DNA of 64,000 nt. Source: Prunus persica (lineage: Eukaryota; Streptophyta; Magnoliopsida; Rosales; Rosaceae). The notes under the pieces were generated by a model that did no database searches, was not told the DNA's origin, and was given only the letters and a program-made list of their open reading frames with translations. The first letter of the stretch is position 1. Each line of letters opens with the position of its first letter. The stretch spans positions 11,475,951 to 11,539,950 of the forward strand of contig NC_034012.1 in NCBI RefSeq assembly GCF_000346465.2, written 5' to 3'. The position numbers and the translations under genes are program-made. Below are positions 23,168 to 34,695 of the stretch, one piece after another.

Positions 23168-26100
23168 TATAGATATATTACTTATAAAGATTCTCAAAAG
23201 TTATGGAGAAACGATCGCATCCAGTAAAAATAATAGTATGCATAAAAAGTTTCACTGAAAGATGATTAATGTTGACAAATGGGTCAAGTTTCATGCATCA
23301 CATGATCAACATGAATATTTATTCTTTAATCATGACAGAACAGAACCATGTAGCTGGGCCTTCTCGATAGAGAAATATCATGAAAAGGATATTTTTGCAT
23401 AATTGTTGTATGAATGTGTATTGCTTTTTCAGATAATATTATGGGTGGTAATTCCTACGCTATTGGAGAAAGGATCAGTGACGGTAGTGATGACAGTGTT
23501 CTTGATGTTTTTCTTCCAATATCTCCCAAAGATTTATCACTCTGTTTGCCTCTTGCGTCGAATGCAAAACCTCTCTGGCTACATCTTTGGAACTGTTTGG
23601 TGGGGAATTGCACTCAACTTGATTGCTTATTTTGTTGCTGCCCATGTAAGTATATATCCCTCTTTCATATATATATATATATATATATATATCCTTCAAA
23701 TTTCGTCAGGTAGTTTAACATGTTATATTATCAAATATTGTTATATTGTTAATAATGTCTAATTTAGTAGAAAAATACATTGACAAATATATACAATAAG
23801 CGGACACACTACCTTGCTCAACTATCCTAACTTCTCCCCCTTCTTAACTTTAGCAAAAAAAACAAAAGATCATTCATTTATAACTTATAACATTCTGCTT
23901 TTAGATAAAAGGGTGTTTGGAATTTCGATGCAATGCAAGTTAAAAGTCTTGTGTTACGTCTAGGGTTTTCGATGGGTTAAAAAAGTTGTCCAGCGCAACC
24001 GACAATAAAGAGAAAAAGAGACTCCATAGGGTTACCAAAGTCATGACTCAAGAAATCATGAAATGAATAAGACTACAAAGAATTGGCCCCAGTCGTGATC
24101 CATGCGGGGAAACAGTTCCCATTGCAAAGACCGAGATGATGATCACTATTACTGGAACTATATTTTTAACCTTCTTCATAATTAAACCTCAAATTTTTAT
24201 AAATCAACGAATAAAGTACAGGAATCATAGCTCACGTGTTAAAAGTATTTATTTATGCATCAGGGATCTTATATTTAATTCTCCCTCTCTCAACATCGAT
24301 TGTATCAAGAAGAAAAAAAATCAACGGAGGAGGAGATTCAAACTTGGAATGTCTTCCGAAATTAGGAAGAGAAATACCATTAGCTAATTGTCTTGCAATC
24401 CAATAATTAATTATGTTGTTTTTTTCCTGGCCATTGTTTGAAGAATTAAGTTGTGCACCAAACAGTTGATTTAATAACTGTGTCTCCATCTCTATAACCT
24501 GATCATGTTTGCAGGCTGCAGGAGCATGCTGGTACTTGTTAGGGATCCAGAGGGCAGAGAAATGCCTGAAAGAGCAATGCAGAGAAATAAGTGGCTGCAG
24601 CTTGAGAATATTATCTTGCAAAAACCCTATTTACTATGGAGCAACAAACCCACTGAGAGACAGAGCAAGACTGGCATGGGCTGACAACAAAAGAGCAAAA
24701 TCTACATGCTTAGAAAACGCAGATCATTACGACTATGGAGCTTATTCATGGACTGTGCAGCTTGTCACAAATGATAGCCGCTTGGAAAAGATACTTTTTC
24801 CCATCTTTTGGGGCCTAATGACTCTCAGGCACTCTTCTCCTTCGCCTCCTAATTATTATTAATCAATCGCCACCCTTTCGTTTTTCATTTTGGTTTTGTT
24901 TTAATATTGCCCTTTGCTGTTTTGTGCAGCACATTCGGGAACTTGGAAAGCTCAACTGAGTGGTTGGAGGTTGTTTTCAACATCATTGTTCTAACCAGTG
25001 GGCTCCTTTTGGTCACTATGTTGATAGGAAACATAAAGGTAATCAACTTTACAACCCTTTAGTATGTTACGTTGTCTGTAAATCACGACCATACATTCAA
25101 ATAGCTAAAGCGTAATTAATAATTTTGATTTATAGTTTGATAACCTAATATGCGACATTTTGTGGTTAATTGGTTTCCATTTCTTTTGGATACTATGTAT
25201 ATATGCAGGTGTTTTTGCATGCGACAACTTCCAAGAAACAAGCAATGCAATTGAAAATGAGGAACATAGAGTGGTGGATGAGGAAGAGGCACTTGCCTCA
25301 GGGGTTTAGGCATCGGGTGCGAAACTACGAGCGGCAGCGATGGGCAGCCATGCGTGGTGTCGACGAATGTGAGATGATCAGGAACCTCCCTGAGGGCCTC
25401 AGGAGGGACATCAAGTATCATCTCTGCTTGGATTTAGTGAGACAAGTGCGTACACACTATCAACCTTTTCACTTTCACTCTCTTTTTCTTTTTCCTTTTG
25501 GTCAACTATTAAACTATTCACTCTAAACCAATGATGCATTTTATCCCATAAATGCGTTGGCTGTAGCTAATTTCTTAATTTTTGAAAACTTGTTTTAGGT
25601 ACCATTGTTCCAGCATATGGATGATCTAGTTCTTGAGAATATTTGTGACCGTGTGAAGTCTCTTATATTCCCCAAAGGAGAAACAGTGAGTTACTAATAA
25701 GACTATGTTTTAACTATGACAGCATTTATGGGGGTTATGGTTTTATATGCGGACTTGCCCACACCTATGTCAAGAGTTCAATTCTCGTTCTACCCTTTTT
25801 TGGAAAGGAAAATTTAATTTGTTTGCTCAATTGAAATATATTAAAATGGCACAAGAACATTGTAGTTGATAGTATGAAAAGTTGGTCCTACATAATTTTT
25901 CATTCTGCAATTCCAATTTTAGCAGTAACGCTTTTGAGCTTCATAAACAGATAACCAGAGAGGGAGACCCGGTTCAAAGAATGCTTTTTGTAGTCAGGGG
26001 TCACCTTCAAAGCAGCCAAGTTCTGAGAGATGGTGTGAAAAGTTGCTGCATGTTAGGCCCTGGAAACTTCAGTGGAGATGAGCTCTTGTCATGGTGCCTC

Positions 26101-26469
26101 AGAAGGCCCTTCATAGAAAGACTGCCACCCTCTTCCTCAACCCTAGTCACACTTGAGACCACAGAGGCATTCAGCCTCGAAGCAGACGATGTGAAATATG
26201 TGACACAACATTTTCGGTACACATTCGTGAACGAAAAGGTTAAGAGAAGTGCAAGGTACTACTCACCGGGTTGGAGAACTTGGGCTGCTGTGGCAATTCA
26301 GTTGGCCTGGAGGAGGTACAAGCACCGGTTAACGCTCACTTCGCTGTCTTTTATAAGGCCTAGGAGACCTCTGTCAAGGTGTTCTTCACTTGGGGAGGAC
26401 AGGCTGAGATTATATACGGCTTTGTTAACTTCTCCAAAGCCAAATGATCAAGATGATTTTTTTTATTGA
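21287..26469 (+). CDS. CNGC4: Cyclic nucleotide-gated ion channel 4 (CNGC4/DND2/HLM1 type)
   Basis: Plasma-membrane Ca2+-permeable channel subunit; in Arabidopsis CNGC4 works with CNGC2 in immune calcium signalling and cell-death control. Seven exons join in frame: 21287-21868, 23433-23645, 24515-24828, 24930-25038, 25209-25445, 25599-25685, 25951-26469, encoding 686 residues (Arabidopsis about 694). The N-terminus has a long acidic Glu/Asp run (residues about 17-45). Six membrane segments follow. The pore reads TFGNLESSTEW, with the GNL selectivity-filter triplet of CNGC4, unlike the AND of CNGC2. The C-terminal cyclic-nucleotide-binding domain contains FPKGE..ITREGDPVQRMLFVVRG and a phosphate-binding-cassette region. 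An IQ motif AIQLAWRRYKHR gives calmodulin binding. Oddity: the third intron starts with GC (CAG|GCACTC), with no usable GT nearby. AT microsatellites lie in introns 1 and 2. Confidence 0.96.
22680..22790 (-). repeat. SINE-like remnant in CNGC4 intron 1
   Basis: On the minus strand TTAGTTTAGTTGGCAGTACATG (A-box-like) is followed by CGTTCGAATTCCTTCCCC (B-box-like). Similar heads occur on the plus strand at about 21908-21980 in the same intron and at about 24215-24400 in intron 2. Confidence 0.45.
23139..23164. repeat. (AT)n microsatellite, CNGC4 intron 1
   Basis: Pure TA dinucleotide run about 26 bp long within the 1.56 kb first intron. Confidence 0.9.
23667..23692. repeat. (AT)n microsatellite next to the CNGC4 intron 2 donor
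   Basis: TA dinucleotide run beginning about 20 bases after the GTAAGT donor at 23646. Confidence 0.9.
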
Positions 26470-26749
26470 TTACTGCGATCAGTCCAAAGCTGTATGTTAT
26501 TGATATCTCAGTTTTGTACGCACTAAATTACATATTTAACGGTAAAAAATCTTTATCATTATTTTGAGATTTCCACTAATAACTTACATACTTAATAGTT
26601 AATAAGTACTGTCTTTCACTTAAGCTCCAAAAAACTGTAGGATCCACTGAGTTACAACGCAAACAGAAGCTGATAAGGAAACTTGAGCTTGGTTTGATTT
26701 GATTGGATTTGCTACAAGTGATATTTATTTGCCTGACTTGTTTCAATTT

Positions 26750-29050
26750 TGTGGCATCCGCATGTTGATGCTCTTTTTGGAAGGGTCAACTTAGATAGGG
26801 GTACCTTCAGAATTTGGAGAACCTGCAGAAGACAAGGAGGAAGAAGCAGTCGTCAAGCTTCGGACACCGGTGTGGTGCCTGCCGAAGGCTCTCTGATGCT
26901 TAAGTCAGCTATATGTGGTAATTTTGGTAGAGTAACAGTAAATGTGAGAAAATAGTTGTTCACCCGTTTGATGTTTGTTCCTGCGATGGTAGGGCAAAGT
27001 TCCTCATTGCCTTGAAAACCATTGACCGGTCAACAAGTCAACTTTCTTTAGTGTGCGAGTGTGCCACTGCTAGCAATGAAAAATCCTAGCAGACTTCTTA
27101 AAAATAGATAACTTGCGCCCCAAGTTACCAATTTCTAAACAAGCGATTGTGAATTTGGGTAAGAAATATCTCCCAAGTAAGTTCTTTTCTTGCCTCAGAC
27201 TGGTGAGGACTTTACAATTTTTTACAGTATAAAACTAGTAGTTCTTGCTAGAATAAATGATAAGAAAACGAACTGTTTTTTTGGTAGAACTGCCTTTTAC
27301 AAAACTCAAAAGGAAAAAACCAACTCTAGAAAAACAAAAAGAAGGCTGGACTTCCATTTCTGCCTGGGTAGAGGCTTCTAATCCGGGTTGGATTGGGTAT
27401 GCCTGTGCTAGACTGGACTGTCACAACTTCAACTGCTAGGTTTCATCTGTAAATCGATACCAACGTTCGAGTTTGACAAAACTTTTAATCTATTTCAAGC
27501 CCTGAAAGGCTTTTTGAACGGGCAGAATTGCGGTCTCTTCAGTCTGAAAGGGGCAGAAGTGGCTGGACTTGAGGATTATTGAGTTGGAACTGCACTGTGG
27601 TACCTGTTCTGCTTGATCAGGGCTCTTCATAAATTTGTTGAGGTTTTCATATTTGTAAAAACCCGAACTCTGTTTGATTTGGCTTTTGCTGAACCAAATT
27701 TGTAACGAGAGAAATCTCGTTTTGAATGACTTATTTCTCTAAGTCTGAAACTGGAAGTTTTGACTTGTAGATGGCTTCTTTCTTGTGGCTCGATGAGCTT
27801 TTGGTTGCTTCAGTTTGTTTAAAGGTTTTTTTTATAGATCAAGTGATCATTTTGAGTTTTGTCTTTGATTGATTTTTTGGTTGTCCTTTGATCTGTTCAT
27901 CTCCTCTCATATTTATAGAACAAATGCTGGAGTAGGACATTTTTAATCTTTAAAATGGGCGGTAGATTTTCTAGAAAACAAGATCTTTTGTTTTCAAATG
28001 TCAAAGAAAGGGAAGTTATCTTTTCTGGCAAGAAGACCATCAACAATCAGTTTCTAACGCAGTCACTTCCCTATTTTTTTTGAAAGAAAGCCTAATCCTT
28101 TTTCAATTCAACTGCTCTTTGTAAGAGCTCAAACTATGATGGTTAGTTTGATCTTCCAGATGAACAACTCCATGCACCCCATTTATCTCCCAAAAACGTA
28201 GTCTGCTTATCTCTTGAAAATGGTGCCTGCTCTGGAGCATAAATTTTTCTAAATATACTAAAGGGACTTTGATCTTCTGGTGGCAAAGATTTCAAAGATG
28301 TCTTTCTTTTATACCTGCCTCTATTTAACTTTTTATCAACCCAGTTGAAATTGTTGACTTTTCAAAGCTAGGTAGTCACGTGAGTTCCTCTAAAATCCAG
28401 GGTTGAGTGCGTTTACTTTTTAAAGTGGTATTTCGGCCCATTCTTCAGTTTTGGGTGGAGAGTTTGTAGTTTTGAAAAAAAAACTGTTTTGGGTTTCTAC
28501 AAATTTGGGCGTTGGTAAGAATTTGACTTGGGTTTGGGCATTTTGACTTTGGGCCCTTGATACCAATTCTAGTCCATACTGCCTGAGTTTGATTTTGCCT
28601 CGTCCTTCTGGGTCTCCAGTGTTGGGCTGAGTGTGTAATTTTGGCCCAACACTAAGGGAACGCTGGTAACTGTCCAAAATTGATATGGGCCTTTGATCTT
28701 TTGGACTGGGTGTGCCAAATAAGGCCCAAACAATAGTTACCTTTTTTATTTGGGCACTGTTTCCTATTTATAAGGAAGTGAAAATGGGAGCTTTGCACAA
28801 AGTTTCAATGTGGAACTTTGTGCAAGTTGCTGCAAAGGTAACATGTGTCCATGGAAATTATGTTCGGCAGTCGAGAGCTTCAGCAGGTAGCTGCCTCTTC
28901 AGAAGAGTGTCTTCCTTCAACGTGTTAGAAGGTGATGATGTTACTCACTTTCTAAGGACTTGTCTGTGTGTTCCTTTGGGGTATTTCAGTAAGGGAGAAG
29001 GCGTGTCTGCCTTGGTGCCAGTCGTTTTGATACTGAATATGCTTAGTTGA
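26750..29050 (+). mobile_element. Probable remnant of LTR-retrotransposon DNA
   Basis: No intact gene. The phrase GTTGATGCTCTTTTTGGAAG..GTCAACTTAGATAG at 26763-26800 recurs at 32367-32403 next to a gag-like scrap. The following sequence with GGACACCGGTGTGGTGCC and GATGCTTAAGTCAGC resembles phrases often seen in plant LTRs or leader regions. Open stretches here (for example 28712-29050) have no domain. I infer an old, coding-dead element; paired LTRs could not be identified, so class and limits are uncertain. Confidence 0.35.
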
Positions 29051-29475
29051 TTATGGTGTAAACACCGCAAATTATAATTATTTTTTTTTTTTCAATCCAT
29101 GCAGCCCCATACACTTTCTGGTTTATATCCATGACAAGGCATTGAGCTCTAATTTCCTTATCAGGGCATTTCCCAAGTGCAAAATTTTGTGGGCTAGAAT
29201 TGCACATGAAATTATTCCATTTCCTTTTCATCTCAATTGCTTTTAATTGCTGCTCACACAGATTAAAAGATGGCTTTGGCTAAGAAGAAACTTCCAAATG
29301 GCTGCAATAACATGCCATACAAAATACAGTCCTTTGAAACATGAAAAATATAAACAGATGGATGGGTGAATCTAAAAATCCAAACCCTGGAATTTTTTCT
29401 TACAGTCTTAATATCTAACCTATTCTATAAGGGCAGCACACAAGAAAAGCATAAAGTAATTTAAAAGAGGGAACT

Positions 29476-29983
29476 TCATGCTTTTACAGCCTCCAAGGCT
29501 GCACAGGGCTGCTTTGCCTCAGCTTCTGGACCTGCAACTCCCCTGAAGAGCAAAATTGCAAGGTTGCCTAGGCAAAAATAGATGAAACAGCCATGACAAT
29601 GTGTAACAAACGAACTGAAATCTGTTCCTACAATGCACTGCCATCCCGGTCCATATGTCTTGTCAAATTCCTGCCAAAAAAAAAAAAAAAAAGAACACTA
29701 CACAGCAAAATCAGTAGCCAAAAAGTTAATTCATGTCACCAAAACATAGCATATTGTTCATAAGCAAGCACTTGTCAGATAAATTTTGAAGTACAAACAT
29801 GCACTAGGCTGACACCTTTATTCATATTAGTCCCTAATTAATTACCGTTTTAATGAAGCGGCCTATCTCAGTGGCCTCAGTGACATCAAAGACATCGAGG
29901 GCTTTCGATCCTAAGACAAGTGCATCCTGCTGCATGGTTTGAAGCATGTCTGTCTCAACAATGACTGCCTTGCCTTCTAGCAT
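29476..29983 (-). CDS. LC8-type dynein light chain family protein
   Basis: Small dimeric hub protein of the DYNLL/LC8 family, which in plants (which lack cytoplasmic dynein) binds short linear motifs in partners such as nuclear-pore and myosin-related proteins. Two exons, 29846-29983 and 29476-29670, with a GT-AG intron of 175 bp, encode 110 residues. Visible LC8 signatures: [11 protein letters not shown] in helix 1, [32 protein letters not shown] for the peptide-binding strand, and [16 protein letters not shown] at the end of the fold. Animal LC8 ends right there at 89 residues; this one has about a 19-residue Ala/Glu-rich tail ([11 protein letters not shown]...), common in plant members. 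The start at 29983 is the first ATG aligned with the family. Confidence 0.93.
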
Positions 29984-30659
29984 GGCTACCAAGATGCAGA
30001 GCTAGTTTACCAAATATTTTTTCTTGATAGAAAGAGTGATGAAGAAAATTGAGCTTTTTAGACCAAGTTGTGGATAAAGAGGTGGTTGTGGTGCAGCTTA
30101 TATTGAGCTTGGGAAAAAACGGCTGGTGTAGTGAGGCAGCCACGTATATGTGGATATTCTTTGTTTGTGGCCACCAAGTTGTGCTGTGCATTATGCCAAA
30201 TTAGTAACTAGCGCTTTGTGGACTTGTAGCAAATGGCTCAAGCTTACACCACCAGTATGGTAAGTGAGCAGACAAATGCACTAGAGGTGCAGGGGAGGCA
30301 TGAAAAATTGCCATCAGTTTCTGGTCCCGAATCGATTTTTGACTGGCTTCGTCATCAGTTTTCTGCCACGTGTCCACCTGCAATTCATGATTGCATGGAT
30401 ATGTTTTGTCAAGTTCTGGAATTCTCCATTTTCCTTGGAACATATCCATCCAATCAATCATGAATTGCCATCTTTACCTTCTGAGGATAAGCAATCAAGA
30501 TATTTCTAAAGAAGGTGGCCAAAATGAAGTGGTTGCAAATAGAGTTGCATTTCCATGTGAAAACTAAAATTATTCAGTATATATGCTGTCTCTTGGGGAA
30601 CCTGGAAATGTTTGATATATTTTTTCTGGCCAGTATAAAAAGATATGGGAAATGATTTA

Positions 30660-30875
30660 GAACCCAACTCTTCGTGAACTTTTTTTTTTCCCTCTGACTT
30701 CTCTCATATTTAGATTACCTCCTTAATGAGATTGAAAACCATCTTTCAAGTTTTTTCTGAAGACAACTTTTGTTTTTGCCCCATTTTCATTTGGCTGGGG
30801 AAAACCCAGTTGTCTAAACATCAAGACTTGTAATCACTTTCAGCATCAAGAAACTAGAATTTGCATACAATGGCA
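30660..30875 (+). repeat. Duplicated segment, copy A (related to 35560-35925)
   Basis: Shares long matches with 35560-35925: GACTTCTCTCATATT.AGATTACC, GATTGAAAACCATCTTTCAAG, CATTTTCATTTGGCTGGGG and TGTCTAAACATCAAGACTTG. It lacks internal blocks that the other copy keeps. Copy B follows the DUSP12-like pseudogene exons, so this looks like intron sequence of the same source gene. Confidence 0.75.
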
Positions 30876-31123
30876 CAGGCTTCACAAAGAGCATTGTTTA
30901 ATTTGCATCTATCTTACAACATTAACAAATTTATATTTTCAGCAACCCCAAACAAGATCGGGTTGTGTCATCATCATGTGTATGAAAATGAGAACAGCTA
31001 TTGCCATCAACAACTTTGTTCAAACTGATGTCTTTCCTGGCGTGCATATGAAAAGCAATTAAAATGGATGACACGAAACAAAACAAAAAAACAATTACTT
31101 GGATAAAGAATAGGAGGAGGAGG

Positions 31124-31480
31124 ATATATAAAAAGTGATTGTGTGATGAGGTACTATCTCAGGCAGCACACTGAGGCAAGGCAATTCTCATTTTGAGGTT
31201 TGCTACCCAACCTTTGTGGTTGGGGGACCTACTAACCCGAGGTTAATGGGCGTGCTTTGTGCGAGTTCACCCACCAAGGTCAAAGGTGAATATGAACATC
31301 TCACATCATGCCTCACCTAAGAAGGTTTCAATCAAACAACCAATCACTTTAATGCCCTGCTTAGTTATAAACCCGCGCTACTAGGCTCGGCAATATGAAA
31401 TGCTATGTAAGTCATTATAAAACTTTGTATGATGACATATTTTCCCGATGTGGGACTTTGGCAATTATCCTTATTTTATG
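31124..31480 (+). repeat. Tandem direct repeat, unit 1 (about 0.36 kb)
   Basis: Nearly identical to the adjacent unit at 31484-31840 (few scattered differences plus a 4-base indel near 31290). Both begin ATATATAAAAAGTGATTGTG and end CCGATGTGGGACTTTGGC..ATCCTTATT. The CCGATGTGGGACT phrase is common in plant LTRs; a third instance is at 32709. Noncoding. Confidence 0.9.
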
Positions 31481-31483
31481 ATA

Positions 31484-31840
31484 TATATATAAAAAGTGAT
31501 TGTGTGATGAGGGGTCCTATCTCAGGCAGCACACTGAGGCAAGGCAATTCTCATTTTGATGTTTGCTACCCAACCTTTGTGGTTGGGGGACCTACTAACC
31601 CGAGGTTAATGGGCGTGCTTTGTGGGAGTTCAAACACCAAGGTCAAAGGTGAACATCTCACACCATGCCTCACCTAAGAAAGTTTCAATCAAGCAACCAA
31701 TCACTTTAATGCCCTGCTTAGTTATAAGCCTACGCTACTAGGCTCGACAATATAAAATGCTATGTAAGTCATTATAAAACTTTGAATGATGACATATTTT
31801 CCCGATGTGGGACTTTGGCAATTATCCTTATTTATGATAC
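31484..31840 (+). repeat. Tandem direct repeat, unit 2
   Basis: Second unit of the tandem pair, directly adjoining unit 1. High similarity implies a recent duplication. The sequence after it (31841-32000) with CAACTTCCTCC and GGATCTAATACCAAAAGG also looks LTR-like. Confidence 0.9.
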
Positions 31841-32159
31841 CATCTTGCGTGGCTGACAACTTCCTCCTAACCTTCCAATGTCGCCCGACCTCATTAAGAA
31901 GATAACTCAAAAGTTTCCGCTCAACCCCATTTTAGCTAATGGATCTAATACCAAAAGGGTGTCCTGCTCGCAAGCAAGCAGGTACCTTTTGATTTGGATT
32001 TTTTATATAATTATTTTAGTAACTTTGAGATTATTGAACTCACTATCTGTGATTTGAACCGTTTATGTTTAAATTCTGGGCTCTTTTGTTTAACATCGGA
32101 GGCGATCCGCAATCTCTCCACTCCGACATTCGTTCCGTCAATCTAGTGCCTCGGATGAA

Positions 32160-32429
32160 ACATGCTCTACGTTGCTCACTTCATTTCGTAGAGATGTTTT
32201 CGATCACGATGCTGGCCACTCAGTTTTGCCAGATTCGGTTATTGGTCGCGGTGATGATTTTCAACGACGGCGAGATACTTCCCTTCAATCTCGTCATCCT
32301 CATGTAAAAATGGAGTTTCCTTGTTTTGTTGATGGTGCTCCGTGGGGATGGGTTTACACAATGGAGTGTGTTGATGCTCTTTTTAGGATGGTCAACTTAG
32401 ATAGAGGTGGAATGGTGGATGATGGGTGA
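32160..32429 (+). pseudogene. Ty3/gypsy gag-like fragment
   Basis: One frame reads KMEFPCFVDGAPWGWVYTME, which resembles the gypsy gag phrase 'KLDFPxFxGxDPxxWIxxAE' and is preceded by a charged, Arg-rich stretch. It breaks off after about 85 residues without further gag, protease or polymerase. Probably a scrap of an old LTR element; similarity is short. Confidence 0.4.
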
Positions 32430-33021
32430 AGGTGAGGACCTTCAACATGTGTGTGAAGATTTGGGCAAGCGATAAATATATAGAAGACGAGATATATGTA
32501 GTTCACCCTTAATGAATAGACTACGTCTACGGAGAAGGATGTTCTCATTATAATAATGTATGTTTACATTTGTATATGGGGTTGGACCCAAATATAAGGA
32601 GAAGAAGGCCCAAGACATAAGGTACAAAACACAAGAATCCAAGACCCAAGACCCCTTTCTAAGTGGAGAGTAGTCTTCTTTATAGGTGAGGGGGAGTCTT
32701 TATCTCTTATAGTTTTCCGATGTGGGACTCCTTCTCTTGCTTAGAGTTGTGACTTGTGGTAATGCTTTTTTGGCTAAGGTGATGACCTTACAAAGTATAG
32801 TACGTGGCTGATCTTTCTTAGCTAGTTGCTCGGTTAGTTATGGTGTCAAAAGAGTGCCCCTTTGCCTATTTTGTTATTACTGATGCGAAGAAGGTAAAGA
32901 TGGCTTCCCATGAAATCACAGAGTTTGTGTTATAAATTATTACGTATATTTTTGTCAAGGTGTTGTCCAAGCTTCAAATCGGACTCTGAGGCCTCAAACA
33001 AGACTGTGGCCTCAAACAAGC

Positions 33022-33248
33022 GTGCTGGTCGAGTTGAAGTGGCATTTGCGTTTAGCACCAACTGCCGCTATATGGGGTTCAGTTTCAAGGAGATGGGAGG
33101 ATATAAGAATTGTAAGGGAATTGATGACAGAGAAGGCCACGATAAAGGAGCCAGGAAGAAGTTGGATTGAGCTTGACCAAATCCTTCATACTTTCCATGC
33201 AAGTGATCGTTCTCATCCCAGAAGGGAAGAGGTGTCTGCAAAGGTGAA
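33022..33248 (+). pseudogene. PPR protein C-terminal (E-motif) fragment
   Basis: Reads IWGSVSRRWEDIRIVRELM and then KEPGRSWIELDQILHTFHAS followed by DRSHP, the typical end of E-class pentatricopeptide repeat proteins (organellar RNA editing factors). Only about 75 residues remain, with no upstream PPR repeats, so it cannot be functional. It runs directly into the NOP58-derived segment within a single open frame region, with a frame change at the junction. Confidence 0.75.
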
Positions 33249-33830
33249 GAATTGTCCGTCAAATTGAAGGAAGCAGCTATGATATCCATGGGAACTGAAG
33301 TTAGCGTGTTTGATTTGGTTAACATCAAAGAAATCTGTGACCAAGTCCTCTTCCTCTCTGAGTACAGAGCTCAGTTATATGATTCTTTAAAAAACAGGAT
33401 GAACACCATTGCACCAAATTTCACTGCTCTTGTTGGGGAGCTTGTTGGTGCTCACCTCATTGCCCATGGTGGTAGCTTGTTGAACCTTGCAAAGCAGCCT
33501 GGGAGCACAGTTCCGATTCTTGGAGCTAAAAAGGCCCTCTTCAGAGCACTAAAGATTAAGCATGCAACACCACAATATGGGCTTATCTACCATGCATCCT
33601 TGATTGGTCAAGCAGCACCAAAGCTCAAGGGTAAAATATCCCAATCATTTGCAGCAAAAACTGCATTGGCAATTCGATATGATGCTCTTGGAGATGACCA
33701 AGATAACATAATGCGACTGGAAAATCGGTTGAAGCATGGTTTGCTGGATCAGCTGAAGGCAAACCAAAGATTGACATCTATGACAAGAATCGCAAGAAGG
33801 GAGCTGGAGGATTGATAACAGCAGATTCTC
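33249..33830 (+). pseudogene. Intronless partial copy of NOP58 (snoRNP core protein), frameshifted
   Basis: About 185 residues match the middle of plant NOP58/NOP5: EAAMISMGTEVS, LSEYRAQLYDSLKNRMNTI, the Nop-domain core GELVGAHLIAHGGSLLNLAK, and YGLIYHASLIGQAAPKLKGK. The functional gene is expected to have introns in this span; here it is continuous, as in a retrocopy. At about 33763 a one-base shift turns the expected KPKIDIYDKNRKKGAGGLIT into nonsense and stops at 33815; the right sequence continues in another frame to about 33830. N- and C-terminal parts are missing. Several substitutions hit usually invariant positions. Non-functional. Confidence 0.88.
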
Positions 33831-33998
33831 TTGAACAACTCAGTTTACTTCGGATTGTGGTGGTGATTGTGTTTTTGTTACTGAACAAAGCGATTCTCTT
33901 TTGGGAGCAGATGGCTCATTGTTAAAGGTTCTTTCTTCCCAACATGTGCAAGCTTGTGTATCCAGTAAGTTGGTATTGGTTTCCGCTAATTGGTGTTA

Positions 33999-34695
33999 GA
34001 GCAGCTCCACCGCTGCTATCAAACTGGGCAAAAGGCCCCCTGGCAAGCCCAATATCGCTCCAGCGCAGGAAATCCAGCTCAGGCAAAGCATGGGACCCAC
34101 CAGCCCGAGCAAGCCCACAGGCAGAAATTGACTGGGCTGTTGCCCTCGGGCTGCTGACGTCAGCATGACGTCAGCAGCTGATTTTCAATTTTTTTTTTAC
34201 TGTTGGACCCACCAGCCCACATTGCCCAATGATTACAAGCCATGTGGCTTCTCCAGGAGTCTTTGATCATAAAATCTTGCACAATCCAACGGTTGTCCAA
34301 TTTTTGGCTAAAAAAAATTGAAAAAAATATCAAAATTTTTTTTTAAAAATATCAAAAAATTCTGGAAATTTTTTCTATACATACTTACCAATATTATTCA
34401 CTTTCCACACCAATTTTAATTTCAAAATTTTATCCGAAAATATTATCTTGATTTTTAGGTGAGAATTTTACGATAAATATTAACACTTGAGAAACGAAAA
34501 TCTTATCCGAAAAGCTTATCAAAATCAATGGTTTAAGTATAAAAAATAAAAAATAAATTTAAGTGAATAGTAATTGCCTTAGACTTAGCCCTCATGGATG
34601 GAACCACAAATAGCAAGGCTGACACTATTCATGTGAATAGTGGCAGCCCTTGCTTGCCCTTGCCCTAGACTTAGCCCTTATGGGTGGAGATGCTC
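33999..34695. mobile_element. PIF/Harbinger-like (Tourist-type) MITE, 697 bp
   Basis: Terminal inverted repeats GAGCAGCTCCACC and GGTGGAGATGCTC (one mismatch when inverted) are flanked by TTA on both sides (33996-33998 and 34696-34698), the 3-bp target duplication of PIF/Harbinger elements. No transposase. The left part is GC-rich (34000-34180), unlike the surroundings. Confidence 0.8.
34151..34177. promoter_or_regulatory. Perfect palindrome with two TGACGTCA sites inside the MITE
   Basis: Arms CTGCTGACGTCA and TGACGTCAGCAG are exact inverted copies around the spacer GCA. Each arm carries TGACGTCA, the palindromic CRE/C-box core bound by plant bZIP (TGA-type) factors. Binding is not shown by sequence alone. 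Confidence 0.6.

Noticed and set aside
33252..33815. A genuine 187-residue NOP58 gene
   Set aside because: Only the middle of the protein is present, it is intronless, frameshifted at the 3' end and fused to a PPR scrap.
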